NCBI GenBank assembly: GCA_032017425.1 | Contig: DALZPW010000001.1 | Source: Faucicola tetraodonis | GTDB lineage: Bacteria > Pseudomonadota > Gammaproteobacteria > Pseudomonadales > Moraxellaceae | Strand: one strand, 5' to 3' | Length of the DNA stretch: 64,000 bases | In this document: positions 9,421 through 17,561 of the stretch, one piece after another | How positions within the stretch are numbered: position 1 is the stretch's first letter | How the letters are laid out: every line of letters starts with the position of its first letter | The notes under the pieces: model-generated | Seen by the model: the letters and a program-made list of their open reading frames with translations, nothing else | The model's database searches: none | Told to the model about the DNA's origin: nothing | Made by a program: the position numbers and the translations under genes

Positions 9421-10089
9421 ATGAATAAACAGTACTTATGGACGGCTGCCGCGTTGACTGCGGGCGTGTTAGCAACCACACAAACATTTGCCCAAGTCAC
9501 CTTGAATGTTGCTGATAATACCGTGGTGACTGCTATTAATGGTCAAGAAGTCAAAAACGGCTTGCTTTCAAAGCCGCAAAAAACCTACAAACTTGAGCCA
9601 GGCAAACATGTGATTACTGCCAAGTACAATCGGTTGTACGAGCTGCGCGGTGACAATCACGATGTGTTACGTTCAAGCAATATTAGCGTTCCAGTAGAGC
9701 TTGCCGACAATCAAACGTATGTGTTAGATATGCTAGGTCAACCAGAAGACTATAATGCCGCCAAAGAATATGTCAAACAACCCACACTAGCGGTGCTACA
9801 AGGCAAGCAAGTTATTGCAAGTCAGCAAGCTACATCCAGCAGTAGTTCAAGCATTTTTAGCGGCTTGGGTAATGCGTTAGGCGGTGTGTTTGGTGGTAGC
9901 TCAAAAGCGGTTGAAGCCAATCAACAAACCATCAATGCCTTAGGACAATCAGGGGGCGCGATTCCCGCTATCAATCAACCTGTTGCGACCACGGTCAGTT
10001 CATCGGATAGTCTCGATCAATTTATGCAGTTATGGTTGAGAGCAACGCCAGCAGAGCGTGATAAAATCCGTCAGTGGGTGCAAAAATAA
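9421..10089 (+). CDS. DUF2057 family exported protein
   Basis: The 222-residue product has a Sec signal peptide (cleavage expected after TQTFA, near residue 25). A DUF2057 domain follows at about 26-115, recognisable from the VTLNVADNTVVTAINGQE opening, the LEPGKHVITAKYNRLYE core and the VPVELADNQTYVLDM strand. The family includes the E. coli YccT protein implicated in curli control, but no curli genes are seen here, so I give no function. After the domain comes a Ser/Gly-rich linker (SSSSSIFSGLGNALGGVFGG) and a short helical C-terminus with WLRATPAERDKIRQW. AGGA lies six bases before the ATG. A strong hairpin terminator follows 30 bp after the stop. Confidence 0.75.
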   Translation: MNKQYLWTAAALTAGVLATTQTFAQVTLNVADNTVVTAINGQEVKNGLLSKPQKTYKLEPGKHVITAKYNRLYELRGDNHDVLRSSNISVPVELADNQTYVLDMLGQPEDYNAAKEYVKQPTLAVLQGKQVIASQQATSSSSSSIFSGLGNALGGVFGGSSKAVEANQQTINALGQSGGAIPAINQPVATTVSSSDSLDQFMQLWLRATPAERDKIRQWVQK

Positions 10090-10118
10090 TCACCCCATGC
10101 GCCCCCATGCGCCAAAAT

Positions 10119-10143
10119 AACGATGCCAAGTGCATCGTTTTTT
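10119..10143 (+). terminator. Terminator between DUF2057 gene and gspM (convergent)
   Basis: Stem AACGATGC (10119-10126) and GCATCGTT (10132-10139), 5-nt loop, then T-run. An A-rich stretch on the other side means it may also act on the gspM transcript. Confidence 0.75.
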
Positions 10144-10173
10144 ATGGTCATTTAACATTACTTGCTTTTACCA

Positions 10174-10665
10174 TTAGTTAATAGATAAAACAGACTGTAC
10201 TTCAAGTTTATCGAGGGCTGGCTGGTTGATTTGTAGTTGCTGGATGCGGATACCTTGTTGTTCAAACTGATTAAATATATTGGTGATTACGCTCGCCTGC
10301 GCGTGACTAAAAGCAACTTGGATAGTATTGCCATTCTCGACCACTTGCGCATTGACAATACCTGATTGGCTAAGTATTTGTTTGATAGCATCGGCTTGAC
10401 TGACTTGTTGGGTTTGGTTGGGATTGATGTTACCTGCTTGACTGCGTAGCCAAAACACATCTGCCATGGTGTCATCGTATTTTTTTTGTGCTTGGTTGGC
10501 TTGGCTATGCAGCGTCCAACCACCGACACCGACCACAAAAAAAAGCAAGAACATTGCCAATATCAGCAGCGCAATCTGATCACGACGTGATAAATTTTGA
10601 AAGGCATGAGCCAAAGGCGTGGTTAGTTTTTGCAGGGATTGGCTCAGTGAGGCTTGCAGTTTCAT
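10174..10665 (-). CDS. gspM: Type II secretion system protein M
   Basis: Inner-membrane assembly-platform component of the type II secretion system, partner of GspL. The 163-residue protein has a short cytoplasmic N-terminus containing SRRDQIALLIL, one transmembrane helix at about 33-52 and a periplasmic ferredoxin-like domain (about 95-163), a normal GspM length and plan. It lies 21 bp downstream of gspL on the same strand, the order used in gsp operons. The rest of the gsp genes (gspC-K) are absent from the window, so gspL-gspM is a detached pair. Confidence 0.82.
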   Translation of the reverse strand: MKLQASLSQSLQKLTTPLAHAFQNLSRRDQIALLILAMFLLFFVVGVGGWTLHSQANQAQKKYDDTMADVFWLRSQAGNINPNQTQQVSQADAIKQILSQSGIVNAQVVENGNTIQVAFSHAQASVITNIFNQFEQQGIRIQQLQINQPALDKLEVQSVLSIN

Positions 10666-10686
10666 AAATTCATCTCAGTCGTAGGT

Positions 10687-11958
10687 TTATTCTGCCAATT
10701 CAATATCTATCATGGCAAGGGTACTGCCAGCAGAAGTTGGCGCCACTGCACTGGAAACCGCACTGGCAGTATTGGAAGACATTGCAGCGGGTATCGCGGC
10801 ATCCACAGACCCTAGCTTGGCTTTTATCCCTTTGTTTACCATGTCATTGACGGCTTTGTTTAATGAATCGGCGCTTGATGATAACAGCTGCAGTTGTAAG
10901 TGATTATTTTGAAAATTAAGCTGCTTGGCGGTCAGTTGGTACTGCTGCAATACAGGCTGTATTGACGATAATGTCTCAAGTACGCTTGGCGTGGCTGATT
11001 GCTGGGTGGTTAATTTGCCAGATAACTGTCGTTGTAGGGTGAGTTTGCTACTAAGCGGCTCATTGGGGAACCACTGGGCATATTGCTGAGCTAGCAAAGT
11101 TGCGGCTTGTTTTTGCGCTTGGTTGTAATAATACCAACGAAGTGCATCGACCACAAAGGCTGTCAGCAGCGCACAAACCGTGATTAGGGCGATGACTTTG
11201 GCATAAGGCGCAAGCGTCGTTTTACCTTTGATTGTCGCAAAGTTAAAAAAATGTCTGACCGGGTCTTTGATTGGGGTAGGCAACAACTCAGACGATGCAA
11301 TGGATAAATTAGGCATACTGGCTAACTGCTGGGCAACGGTTTCATCGTGAAAACCCGTTAAATATAGCGTTTCTAGCATGGGTAATTTGGTGAGTACCAG
11401 CGGTAAAAAACTAACCGCCATGCCGTGATAAGTATGTAGTTTTAATAACTGGGTATCTGCATCTTGGTAGTAGACCGCGCTTGTGGTAGATATAGCCCTA
11501 GTATTCATACTAGTATCTATTCTAGTATCTATAGTCGGCAGCAATAAAAAATCTGGCAATAAAGCGACTATCTCAATACCCGCCAACGAGGCAGCATTGA
11601 TCCATGAATGAATATCGGCAGCATGAAGCCCAAATAATGCAGGTAACTCGCTGTTGGTGGCGGTCGGCTGGATTTTGACTTGTAAATCTTCTACCGACCC
11701 AATGCTGATATCTTCAAATAAATAGCGCCTGCCGGTGTCGCCCAAAGTGTTGAGCTGGCTTGCTGAGAGGGTAGGCTGGATTGTTAATAAACTGACACTA
11801 GGAAAATAGAGACAGGCTTGCAGCTTGGCTGATTGCGTGGTTTGCAGATTGGCAAGGGTCGCAAGTGTTTGCCAATTGTCAGCCGTTTGCCAAGTCTGGG
11901 TGGTTTGTTGCCATAAACGTAAGGCAGCATGCTGAGTTGGCAACCAAATATGAATCAC
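10687..11958 (-). CDS. gspL: Type II secretion system protein L
   Basis: GspL is a bitopic inner-membrane protein that links the GspE ATPase to GspM. The 423-residue protein has an N-terminal actin-like cytoplasmic domain (about 1-235), a transmembrane helix near 262-282 (YAKVIALITVCALLTAFVV), and a periplasmic domain with a Gln-rich helical section. The C-terminal 50 residues are Ala/Ser-rich and low in complexity. Directly downstream is gspM, which makes the identification secure even though sequence conservation in GspL is low. Upstream, sixA is 36 bp away on the same strand. Confidence 0.8.
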   Translation of the reverse strand: MIHIWLPTQHAALRLWQQTTQTWQTADNWQTLATLANLQTTQSAKLQACLYFPSVSLLTIQPTLSASQLNTLGDTGRRYLFEDISIGSVEDLQVKIQPTATNSELPALFGLHAADIHSWINAASLAGIEIVALLPDFLLLPTIDTRIDTSMNTRAISTTSAVYYQDADTQLLKLHTYHGMAVSFLPLVLTKLPMLETLYLTGFHDETVAQQLASMPNLSIASSELLPTPIKDPVRHFFNFATIKGKTTLAPYAKVIALITVCALLTAFVVDALRWYYYNQAQKQAATLLAQQYAQWFPNEPLSSKLTLQRQLSGKLTTQQSATPSVLETLSSIQPVLQQYQLTAKQLNFQNNHLQLQLLSSSADSLNKAVNDMVNKGIKAKLGSVDAAIPAAMSSNTASAVSSAVAPTSAGSTLAMIDIELAE

Positions 11959-11994
11959 AGAAGTGTCCTACACAAAATTGACAAATTAAATCAC

Positions 11995-12447
11995 CTAACA
12001 GGTGGGAACAAAACGTTTGATCTCAGCGGCAAGACTGGGTGCCAATATACCCATATCATATACACGCGCTTCAGCCAGCGCAAAACCCTCTAGGGGTTCA
12101 TCCGTGAGAATATGGGCAATTTTAGCAATGATATTCATATGACAAACCACCACCATGCAGTCGCCAACCAATTCGCCTAGCGCATCCACGGCGATGTCTG
12201 CATCGTTATCAGGGGTGATGCCCTCATACGTGGTCACAGGCACATGGGGAAAAAATTGCTGGATTTGGGCAAGGGTTTGCTGGGCGCGGTTGTAAGGACT
12301 GACGATAAAATGATCGGGCTCAAAGTTCTCAGCAAGCCACGCTGCGGTCTGTGAAGCTTGGGCTTGACCCAGTGCTGATAAATTTCTTTCATGGTCTGGC
12401 AGGGTATAAGCGCCTGCATCGCCATGACGAACTAAAATTAATTGCAT
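11995..12447 (-). CDS. sixA: Phosphohistidine phosphatase SixA-like
   Basis: A 150-residue single-domain histidine phosphatase, the usual size of SixA. SixA removes phosphate from histidine in phosphotransfer (HPt) domains. The catalytic RHG motif is at residues 7-9 (ILVRHGDAG), with the supporting arginine in SPYNRAQQT and the second histidine in VVVCHMN. It lies 33 bp downstream of gpsA on the same strand, so co-transcription with gpsA is likely. Confidence 0.85.
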   Translation of the reverse strand: MQLILVRHGDAGAYTLPDHERNLSALGQAQASQTAAWLAENFEPDHFIVSPYNRAQQTLAQIQQFFPHVPVTTYEGITPDNDADIAVDALGELVGDCMVVVCHMNIIAKIAHILTDEPLEGFALAEARVYDMGILAPSLAAEIKRFVPTC

Positions 12448-12480
12448 GTATTTACCTAAAAATATTTAAAGTTATGTTTG

Positions 12481-13689
12481 TCAGTTATGCGTTGGCTGCA
12501 CTTGATGCGGCATGACAAATTCCACATCACTTCTAAATCCTGCTTCCATCAAGTTTAATGCAACCCCAAGCGGCGCTTTGTCTTCATAGATAATATCGTG
12601 CAAGGCATGGGTAATCGGCATATAAATACCCGCTTTCATGGCTTTTTCATTCACCTGCTGGATGGTATTAATCCCTTCAGCGGTTTGCCCCAGTTTTTTG
12701 ATGGCTTGGTCAAGGCTCATGCCACGCCCTAGCATATTACCAATCTGGTAGTTACGGCTTAAGGTCGATGAGCAAGTTGCATACAAATCACCCACGCCCG
12801 ACAACCCCAAAAAGGTCAGCGGATTAGCCCCCGCTTGGACGCCAAATCGGCTCATCTCAGCCAATGCGCGGGTTAAAATCATGGCTTTGGTGTTTTCCCC
12901 GATGTCATAGGCAGCGGCCATGCCCATGGCGATGGCATAAATATTTTTAAGCGCGCCGCCAAGCTCCACGCCAATTAAATCATCACTGGCAAACACGCGA
13001 AAAAACGCACTGTGCAGCGCTGTCTGCACGGCAAGCCGTAGCGCTGCAGATTGGCTGGCAATCACGGTGGCAGACGGCATATTATTCATGATTTCTTTGG
13101 CGAGATTGGGGCCGCTCATCACGCCAAAAGCCACATTGGGCAATTCATCTGCGATCACATCACTCATTAGCGCAAAGGTATCTTTTTCCATACCTTTGGT
13201 TAAAGACACGATGGCTTGAGCGCTGATAAAAGGCGCAATTTTTTGTAAGGTTTCGCGAAAAGCAGCGCTAGGCACTGCCACAAAAATCAAATCTTTACCT
13301 TTGACGGCTGCTTGCAAATCATGAGTAAATTGCAGGCGCTCGTCAAGCTTATGGTCGGGCAAGTATTTTTTGTTGATATGGGTTTTTTGCATCGATTTGA
13401 CGCTGCGTTTATCGCGTACCCAAAGCGTGACTTCGCAGCCATTTTTGGACGATAAATTTGCCATTGCCGTACCAAAACTACCACCGCCCAGCACGGCAAT
13501 TTTGAGGGGCGCAGGTTGGTTGGCGAGCTGATTGTCTAAGTCTGTCTCTAGCACCGCTGGGGTGTCAGGTTTAGACTTTTTGACCGCTTTTTCAATGACG
13601 TCGGCAAACAGCTTGCTGGCTTTTTCACGATTGACATTCAGCTTTTCTAAATTTTCACTTAGATTGGTTGCTAACTGGGGTTTTTTCAT
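12481..13689 (-). CDS. gpsA: Glycerol-3-phosphate dehydrogenase [NAD(P)+]
   Basis: Reduces dihydroxyacetone phosphate to sn-glycerol 3-phosphate for phospholipid synthesis in the cytosol. The start at 13689 has AAGGA six bases upstream, giving 402 residues. The Rossmann motif GGGSFGTAMA lies at 68-77, ahead of FVAVPSAAFRE, LTKGME, MSGPNLAKEI and the catalytic-lysine segment GGALKNIYAIAMG. The first 60 or so residues form a charged, helical, Lys/Glu-rich extension absent from E. coli GpsA (339 residues). sixA follows 33 bp downstream. Confidence 0.95.
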   Translation of the reverse strand: MKKPQLATNLSENLEKLNVNREKASKLFADVIEKAVKKSKPDTPAVLETDLDNQLANQPAPLKIAVLGGGSFGTAMANLSSKNGCEVTLWVRDKRSVKSMQKTHINKKYLPDHKLDERLQFTHDLQAAVKGKDLIFVAVPSAAFRETLQKIAPFISAQAIVSLTKGMEKDTFALMSDVIADELPNVAFGVMSGPNLAKEIMNNMPSATVIASQSAALRLAVQTALHSAFFRVFASDDLIGVELGGALKNIYAIAMGMAAAYDIGENTKAMILTRALAEMSRFGVQAGANPLTFLGLSGVGDLYATCSSTLSRNYQIGNMLGRGMSLDQAIKKLGQTAEGINTIQQVNEKAMKAGIYMPITHALHDIIYEDKAPLGVALNLMEAGFRSDVEFVMPHQVQPTHN

Positions 13690-13753
13690 TGAAAATCCTT
13701 GAATCCACTTGTCCTGCAAATACTGACAACAGGGCACCCTTTACATGAGCAAA

Positions 13754-13779
13754 ATATAAAAACGGCTAGCTTAGCCGTT
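13754..13779 (-). terminator. Terminator at the end of the nitroreductase unit
   Basis: On the minus strand AACGGCTA (13779-13772), 3-nt loop, TAGCCGTT (13768-13761), then a T-rich tract. The stem begins within the nitroreductase stop codon, so it ends that unit before gpsA. Confidence 0.75.
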
Positions 13780-14350
13780 AGTTTGTGCCATTATCATAAA
13801 CAATAAATGGTGTGACGTCTATCTTAGAACGCGGCGGGATGGTCGACACGGCTGTGCCAACATAGACAAAAGCAATGACTTGGTTATCAACGGTTACATT
13901 AAACAGCTGTTTGATTGCAGGCGCATTGGCAAGTGGACCGGTGCGCCATACGGTGGCAAACCCTTGTGCCGACAAGGCAAGCAGGAGATTTTGCACGGCA
14001 CAACTACTTGCCGCTATTTGTTCCCAATGGGGGACTTTATCATGGGATTTAAAATCGGTCACACACGCGATAATCATCGGCGCACGCAGCGGCATATTTT
14101 CCGCTTTGGCGAGGGTTTTCTCATCGGTTTCACCTTGTGCCATCGCGGCATTTTTTAACGCCGTGCCTAAGGTGTTGAGCGCTTGGTTTTCAAGTACGAT
14201 AAAACGGTAGGGGTTTAAATCCTTGTGATCGGGGGCGGATAGCGCCACTTCAATCGCTTGTTCGACTTGCTCGCGGGTGGGGGCAGGGGCGACGAGATTG
14301 CCGATTGAACGGCGCGATTTGATAAAGTCTAAAATTTCTGAATTTGTCAT
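13778..14350 (-). CDS. Nitroreductase family protein (YdjA-like)
   Basis: A 190-residue FMN-dependent oxidoreductase of the compact YdjA-like branch. The N-terminal IKSRRSIGNLVAPAP carries the FMN-phosphate arginines, APDHKDLNPYRFIV is the branch signature, and the later CAVQNLLLALSAQGFATVWRT segment is the helix and strand packing on FMN. Members of this branch dimerise and reduce nitro or quinone compounds with NAD(P)H; the natural substrate is usually unknown. It lies 2 bp after the PaiB-like gene, so the two are probably translated from one message. A terminator overlaps its stop codon. Confidence 0.85.
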   Translation of the reverse strand: MTNSEILDFIKSRRSIGNLVAPAPTREQVEQAIEVALSAPDHKDLNPYRFIVLENQALNTLGTALKNAAMAQGETDEKTLAKAENMPLRAPMIIACVTDFKSHDKVPHWEQIAASSCAVQNLLLALSAQGFATVWRTGPLANAPAIKQLFNVTVDNQVIAFVYVGTAVSTIPPRSKIDVTPFIVYDNGTN

Positions 14351-14352
14351 TT

Positions 14353-14775
14353 TTATTCCTTAAAGAGGTTATTGATTAGCGTTGCCATATTATCCGCTGT
14401 CGCCGATTGCAGTTGTGTTAAACCGTCAATCACGCCTTGCTGATTATCCAAAGTTTTATTTTGGCTAAGTTTAAATTTGGCTTCAAAATTATCAATGTTC
14501 AATTTAACCCCCACAATCGCGCGGCACATGGCATTGATATAGTCACTTGGCGCATCACTTAAAGACCAAGGCTTATGACAGGGGTTAGTTTGTTTAAGTT
14601 GATAGCCAAGCGGATTTTGTTCATCTACTTGCCAAAGTAGCAAAGCAGGGCAGATTTCAACCGAATCGCCGGTTAATGCCATTATATTTGCTAATGGCGA
14701 CTGAGCAATAAAATCTTTAACGGCTTCAAAATCGGTTTGGGAAAAATCTTTGGGAATATACATCGTTAAAGCCAC
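14353..14775 (-). CDS. Compact PaiB-like protein (FMN-binding family, shortened)
   Basis: The 140-residue product begins like PaiB/FMN-binding transcriptional regulators: MYIPKDFSQTDFEAVKDFI matches the family opening, and a degenerate strand reaches YQLKQTNPCHKPW, the position of the family G-x-N-P-x-x-K element. It ends with IVGVKLNIDNFEAKFKLSQN, the conserved C-terminal block. Classical PaiB proteins are near 205 residues; the missing part is the centre, including the strands with the AYISSSWY-type motif and the following Trp-Asn-Tyr element. FMN binding is therefore doubtful. The gene is intact and tightly coupled to a nitroreductase, so it may have a different role. The family call is from memory of the sequence pattern. 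Confidence 0.6.
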   Translation of the reverse strand: MALTMYIPKDFSQTDFEAVKDFIAQSPLANIMALTGDSVEICPALLLWQVDEQNPLGYQLKQTNPCHKPWSLSDAPSDYINAMCRAIVGVKLNIDNFEAKFKLSQNKTLDNQQGVIDGLTQLQSATADNMATLINNLFKE

Positions 14776-14807
14776 TCACCTGTATAACAATTAAGGCTTT
14801 GGATTAT

Positions 14808-15932
14808 TTAAATGGTCATATCTTCTTTTTTTATCTCGTCCAAACGATGTTCCGCTTTGAGATATTCTTCTGATTGCATCTCTAACAGCCGTGAACGCGT
14901 ACGCTCAATTTCAAACGCCAATTTTTGCCCATCGTACAGTTGTAAAATCGGCTGTTCTGCACGTACCAAAAGCTTGACGCGGCGATCATAAAACTCATCG
15001 ACGAGGTAAATAAAGCGCCTTGTCGGATCAGCGATAATATCGTTGAGTATGGGCACATCGTCCACCAGCACCGTGCTAAACTCATTGGCGATTTCAATAA
15101 AGTCGCTGGCCGAGCGCGGCTGCATACATAATGCCCTAAAATCAATGTACAAGGTGTTTTCGGTGCGACCTTTGATGGCGATATCACGACCATTGATATG
15201 AATGGGGTCTTGGATAATGTGTTGATTGTTGCTTAACGCGGTAAAGCGGTTGGCAAGCCAGTGGATGTTTTCTTTGGTCAATGGCGACACGTAAAGTTCG
15301 GCTTGCTGCAATACGCGCAGACGGTAGTCGATGCCACTGTCAATGTTCATGACCGTACAGTTTTTTTCGACTTCGGCAATGGCAGGTAAAAAACGGTCAC
15401 GGTGAATACCGTTTTTATACAAGCCATTTGGTGCGATATTTGATGTGGCAACCAAGGTGATGCCTTTTTTAAATAGCATGGTAAACAAATCGCCCAAAAT
15501 CATCGCATCGGAGACATTGGAGACAAAAAATTCATCAAAACAAATCACATCTGCTTCATTATGGATGATATCGGCGACCTTTTGTAGCGGGTCTTGTTGA
15601 CCTTGTAGCTTGTTGAGCTCGGCGTGCACCCGCTTCATAAAGTGATGAAAGTGTTGGCGCATTTTGTTGTCGGCAGGCACCGACTCAAAAAACATATCCA
15701 TCATCCAAGTCTTACCGCGACCCACACCGCCCCACATATACAGCCCTTTGGGCGGCTCAGTACGTCTTAAAAAGCTAAACAGCCCACGTTGTTTGGCGCG
15801 GTTTTCCATGATTTGTTCATAGACATTGTCCAAATAAGTCATCGCAGCGCGCTGCTGTGCGTCTTCGCTAAACTCACCAGATTTTAGCGCAAGCTCATAG
15901 CGTCGTAAGGGTCGTAAATTTGAGTTGGGCAT
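14808..15932 (-). CDS. zapE: Cell division ATPase ZapE (AFG1 family)
   Basis: ZapE is a P-loop ATPase associated with the Z-ring, also called YhcM or AFG1-like. The 374 residues are the normal length. Walker A GGVGRGKT is at 68-75 within GLYMWGGVGRGKTWMMD, Walker B is VICFDEFFV, and the family segments TLVATSNIAPNGLYKNG and FIYLVDEFYDRRVKL are present. About 200 bp separate its ATG from the hydrolase stop upstream. Confidence 0.93.
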   Translation of the reverse strand: MPNSNLRPLRRYELALKSGEFSEDAQQRAAMTYLDNVYEQIMENRAKQRGLFSFLRRTEPPKGLYMWGGVGRGKTWMMDMFFESVPADNKMRQHFHHFMKRVHAELNKLQGQQDPLQKVADIIHNEADVICFDEFFVSNVSDAMILGDLFTMLFKKGITLVATSNIAPNGLYKNGIHRDRFLPAIAEVEKNCTVMNIDSGIDYRLRVLQQAELYVSPLTKENIHWLANRFTALSNNQHIIQDPIHINGRDIAIKGRTENTLYIDFRALCMQPRSASDFIEIANEFSTVLVDDVPILNDIIADPTRRFIYLVDEFYDRRVKLLVRAEQPILQLYDGQKLAFEIERTRSRLLEMQSEEYLKAEHRLDEIKKEDMTI

Positions 15933-15949
15933 GTTATCTCTCAGCGTAA

Positions 15950-15978
15950 ATTAAAAAGTTGTCAAATTTTCATTTCAA
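15950..15978 (-). promoter_or_regulatory. Possible zapE promoter
   Basis: On the minus strand TTGAAA (15978-15973), 17-bp spacer, TTTAAT (15955-15950). The implied leader of about 11 nt is short, which lowers confidence. Confidence 0.35.
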
Positions 15979-16076
15979 CGTGCTTTGACGTAGGGGTATT
16001 AAATAAATAGATGCGATTAAATAGACTGCATTAAACTGCCAAATAGCTCACGATGTCAAATACACCAAAAATTTGA

Positions 16077-16102
16077 ATCAAAAACACCCATCAAAAACAC
16101 AA
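16077..16102. repeat. 13-bp tandem duplication, two copies
   Basis: ATCAAAAACACCC (16077-16089) then ATCAAAAACACAA (16090-16102), between the hydrolase stop and zapE. Confidence 0.7.
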
Positions 16103-16132
16103 ATCAGGAACTAGGATAAAATAAAAACTGCG

Positions 16133-16831
16133 TTATTTGCTACTTAGCGCTTCAAGCAGCTGTTTTAATTCCCCTAATTTACCATGAAAAAAGTGCCCTG
16201 TATCGTCAATGATGTGCGTTTGAATACCAAAGTTTTCCCCAAATTGTTGTAGCGAGCTTGGCGCAATCACTTCATCATTCGCACCATAAATCATAAAGGT
16301 TTGTGCAGTGGGTATTAACAAATCTGAGGTGTCGTTTTTTTCAATAGAAGGGGCAATCAATGCCAAATCAGTGATGTCAAAATCATCCACTCCCAAAAAT
16401 GCGCCTTGTTCATTGACAAGCTGAGCAAGCTTGGCGGCGATAAATCCGCCAAACGAGAATCCGCCAATCCATAGCTTACGCGCCTCAGTTTGGCTATGAA
16501 TCCATTGCAGTACGGTTAACGCGTCTTCGATTTCACCTGTCACATTGCCGTACTCGCCCGTTGACTGACCCACACCGCGAAAATTAAAGCGTACCACATG
16601 CATGTTTTGGTCGCGGGCAAAACGATACATGGTGGTCACCACTTTATTCATCATCGTGCCTTCTTGCAATGGGTTTGGGTGACAAAGAATGGCAACACGC
16701 TCAACCGACGCGGCGTTTGGGTTAGCAACGCCCGTTGAATCAGCTTGCCAAAGCGCGTCAACTTCAAGCTTACCGCAAGGGGCATCTATTAATTGCAAAT
16801 GGGTTAATTGTGAATGGGCAGGTGAGCGCAT
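16133..16831 (-). CDS. Alpha/beta hydrolase
   Basis: A 232-residue cytoplasmic hydrolase resembling the small dienelactone-hydrolase-type or CocE-like proteins conserved in proteobacteria. The oxyanion-hole motif HPNPLQEGTMMNKV opens the core, followed by VRFNFRGVGQSTG and the nucleophile elbow GFSFGG with S126. The acid lies in MIYGANDEVI and the histidine in DDTGHFFHG, so the triad is complete. The second ATG (16831) is chosen because AGGA sits five bases upstream; the first ATG (16837) overlaps that site. Substrate unknown. Confidence 0.78.
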   Translation of the reverse strand: MRSPAHSQLTHLQLIDAPCGKLEVDALWQADSTGVANPNAASVERVAILCHPNPLQEGTMMNKVVTTMYRFARDQNMHVVRFNFRGVGQSTGEYGNVTGEIEDALTVLQWIHSQTEARKLWIGGFSFGGFIAAKLAQLVNEQGAFLGVDDFDITDLALIAPSIEKNDTSDLLIPTAQTFMIYGANDEVIAPSSLQQFGENFGIQTHIIDDTGHFFHGKLGELKQLLEALSSK

Positions 16832-17100
16832 AATCATCCTAATCTAAGCAAAAAACTTTAAAAAAACCACCCATCATGCTAACCAATTTCACCCAAAATA
16901 GCTAGTTTGAAAATCAACAAAGCAGCCAATTGTTGCGCGGATTTTATGATTTGTAAGACCACTTGCGGCGGCTCATTTTTTACCACACACTAATACAAGC
17001 TATCAACCAAGTTCTATTGTTGAAATGGTGAGTTTGCCTGGATTATTGATAATTGATGAGAAACTTAACACCGCTATTGAAAAGGGACAGCCTGCAGATC

Positions 17101-17493
17101 ATGAAATCATCTCTCAAACCGTCTTTATTAAAAATCACCCCATTAAAAATCACTACTATCACGCTGGTAGCAGCAATGAGTTTATCTGCCTGTCAAAGCA
17201 CACCCACTAATTTACCCGTGCTACAGCGCGCGAACAACATCCTAGAAACCACTGGGTTAGGCAAAAGCAAAAATATCGCCAAAGTAAATGCGTTACATAT
17301 CGCAACCGAGCAGTGCCGCGGAAAATCGCCCATCGTGTTGACCGATAGCTACCAGTATAATGGCGTGTTGGATGAAAACATGGGACGGGCAGCTGACCAA
17401 GCCATAGGTATGATTGGCAGCGTGTTTGGCAGCAAAAAAACCCTTGCCCGCGATGATGATTATGAATATACCATCACCTTTAAATGCCCCTAA
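17101..17493 (+). CDS. Small predicted lipoprotein, unknown family
   Basis: The 130-residue product has a positively charged N-terminus, a hydrophobic core and the lipobox LSAC followed by QSTPT, so export and lipidation are expected. The rest contains two further cysteines (EQCRGKSP and the C-terminal FKCP), which could form a disulphide. I recognise no domain. Start is uncertain: an ATG at 17056 would add 15 residues, and neither start has an ideal Shine-Dalgarno. The signal peptide contains an in-frame 15-bp duplication. A bidirectional terminator follows 30 bp after the stop. Confidence 0.6.
   Translation: MKSSLKPSLLKITPLKITTITLVAAMSLSACQSTPTNLPVLQRANNILETTGLGKSKNIAKVNALHIATEQCRGKSPIVLTDSYQYNGVLDENMGRAADQAIGMIGSVFGSKKTLARDDDYEYTITFKCP
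17127..17156 (+). repeat. 15-bp tandem duplication inside a lipoprotein signal peptide
   Basis: ATTAAAAATCACCCC (17127-17141) then ATTAAAAATCACTAC (17142-17156). It is in frame and gives the repeated peptide LKIT-P-LKIT-T. Confidence 0.75.
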
Positions 17494-17523
17494 TTGTCAA
17501 AGTCAAATCATCTATCAATAAAA

Positions 17524-17555
17524 AAAGGTTAGGAGTGTTCCTAACCTTTATTGTT
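17524..17555 (+). terminator. Bidirectional terminator between convergent genes
   Basis: Perfect 11-bp stem AAAGGTTAGGA (17524-17534) and TCCTAACCTTT (17539-17549), GTGT loop, T-rich downstream and A-run upstream. It can end both the lipoprotein gene and the minus-strand gene at 17562. Confidence 0.85.
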
Positions 17556-17561
17556 TTTGTA

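Noticed and set aside
13875..14210. Two overlapping plus-strand frames opposite the nitroreductase gene
   Set aside because: Both are antisense to a clearly conserved protein.
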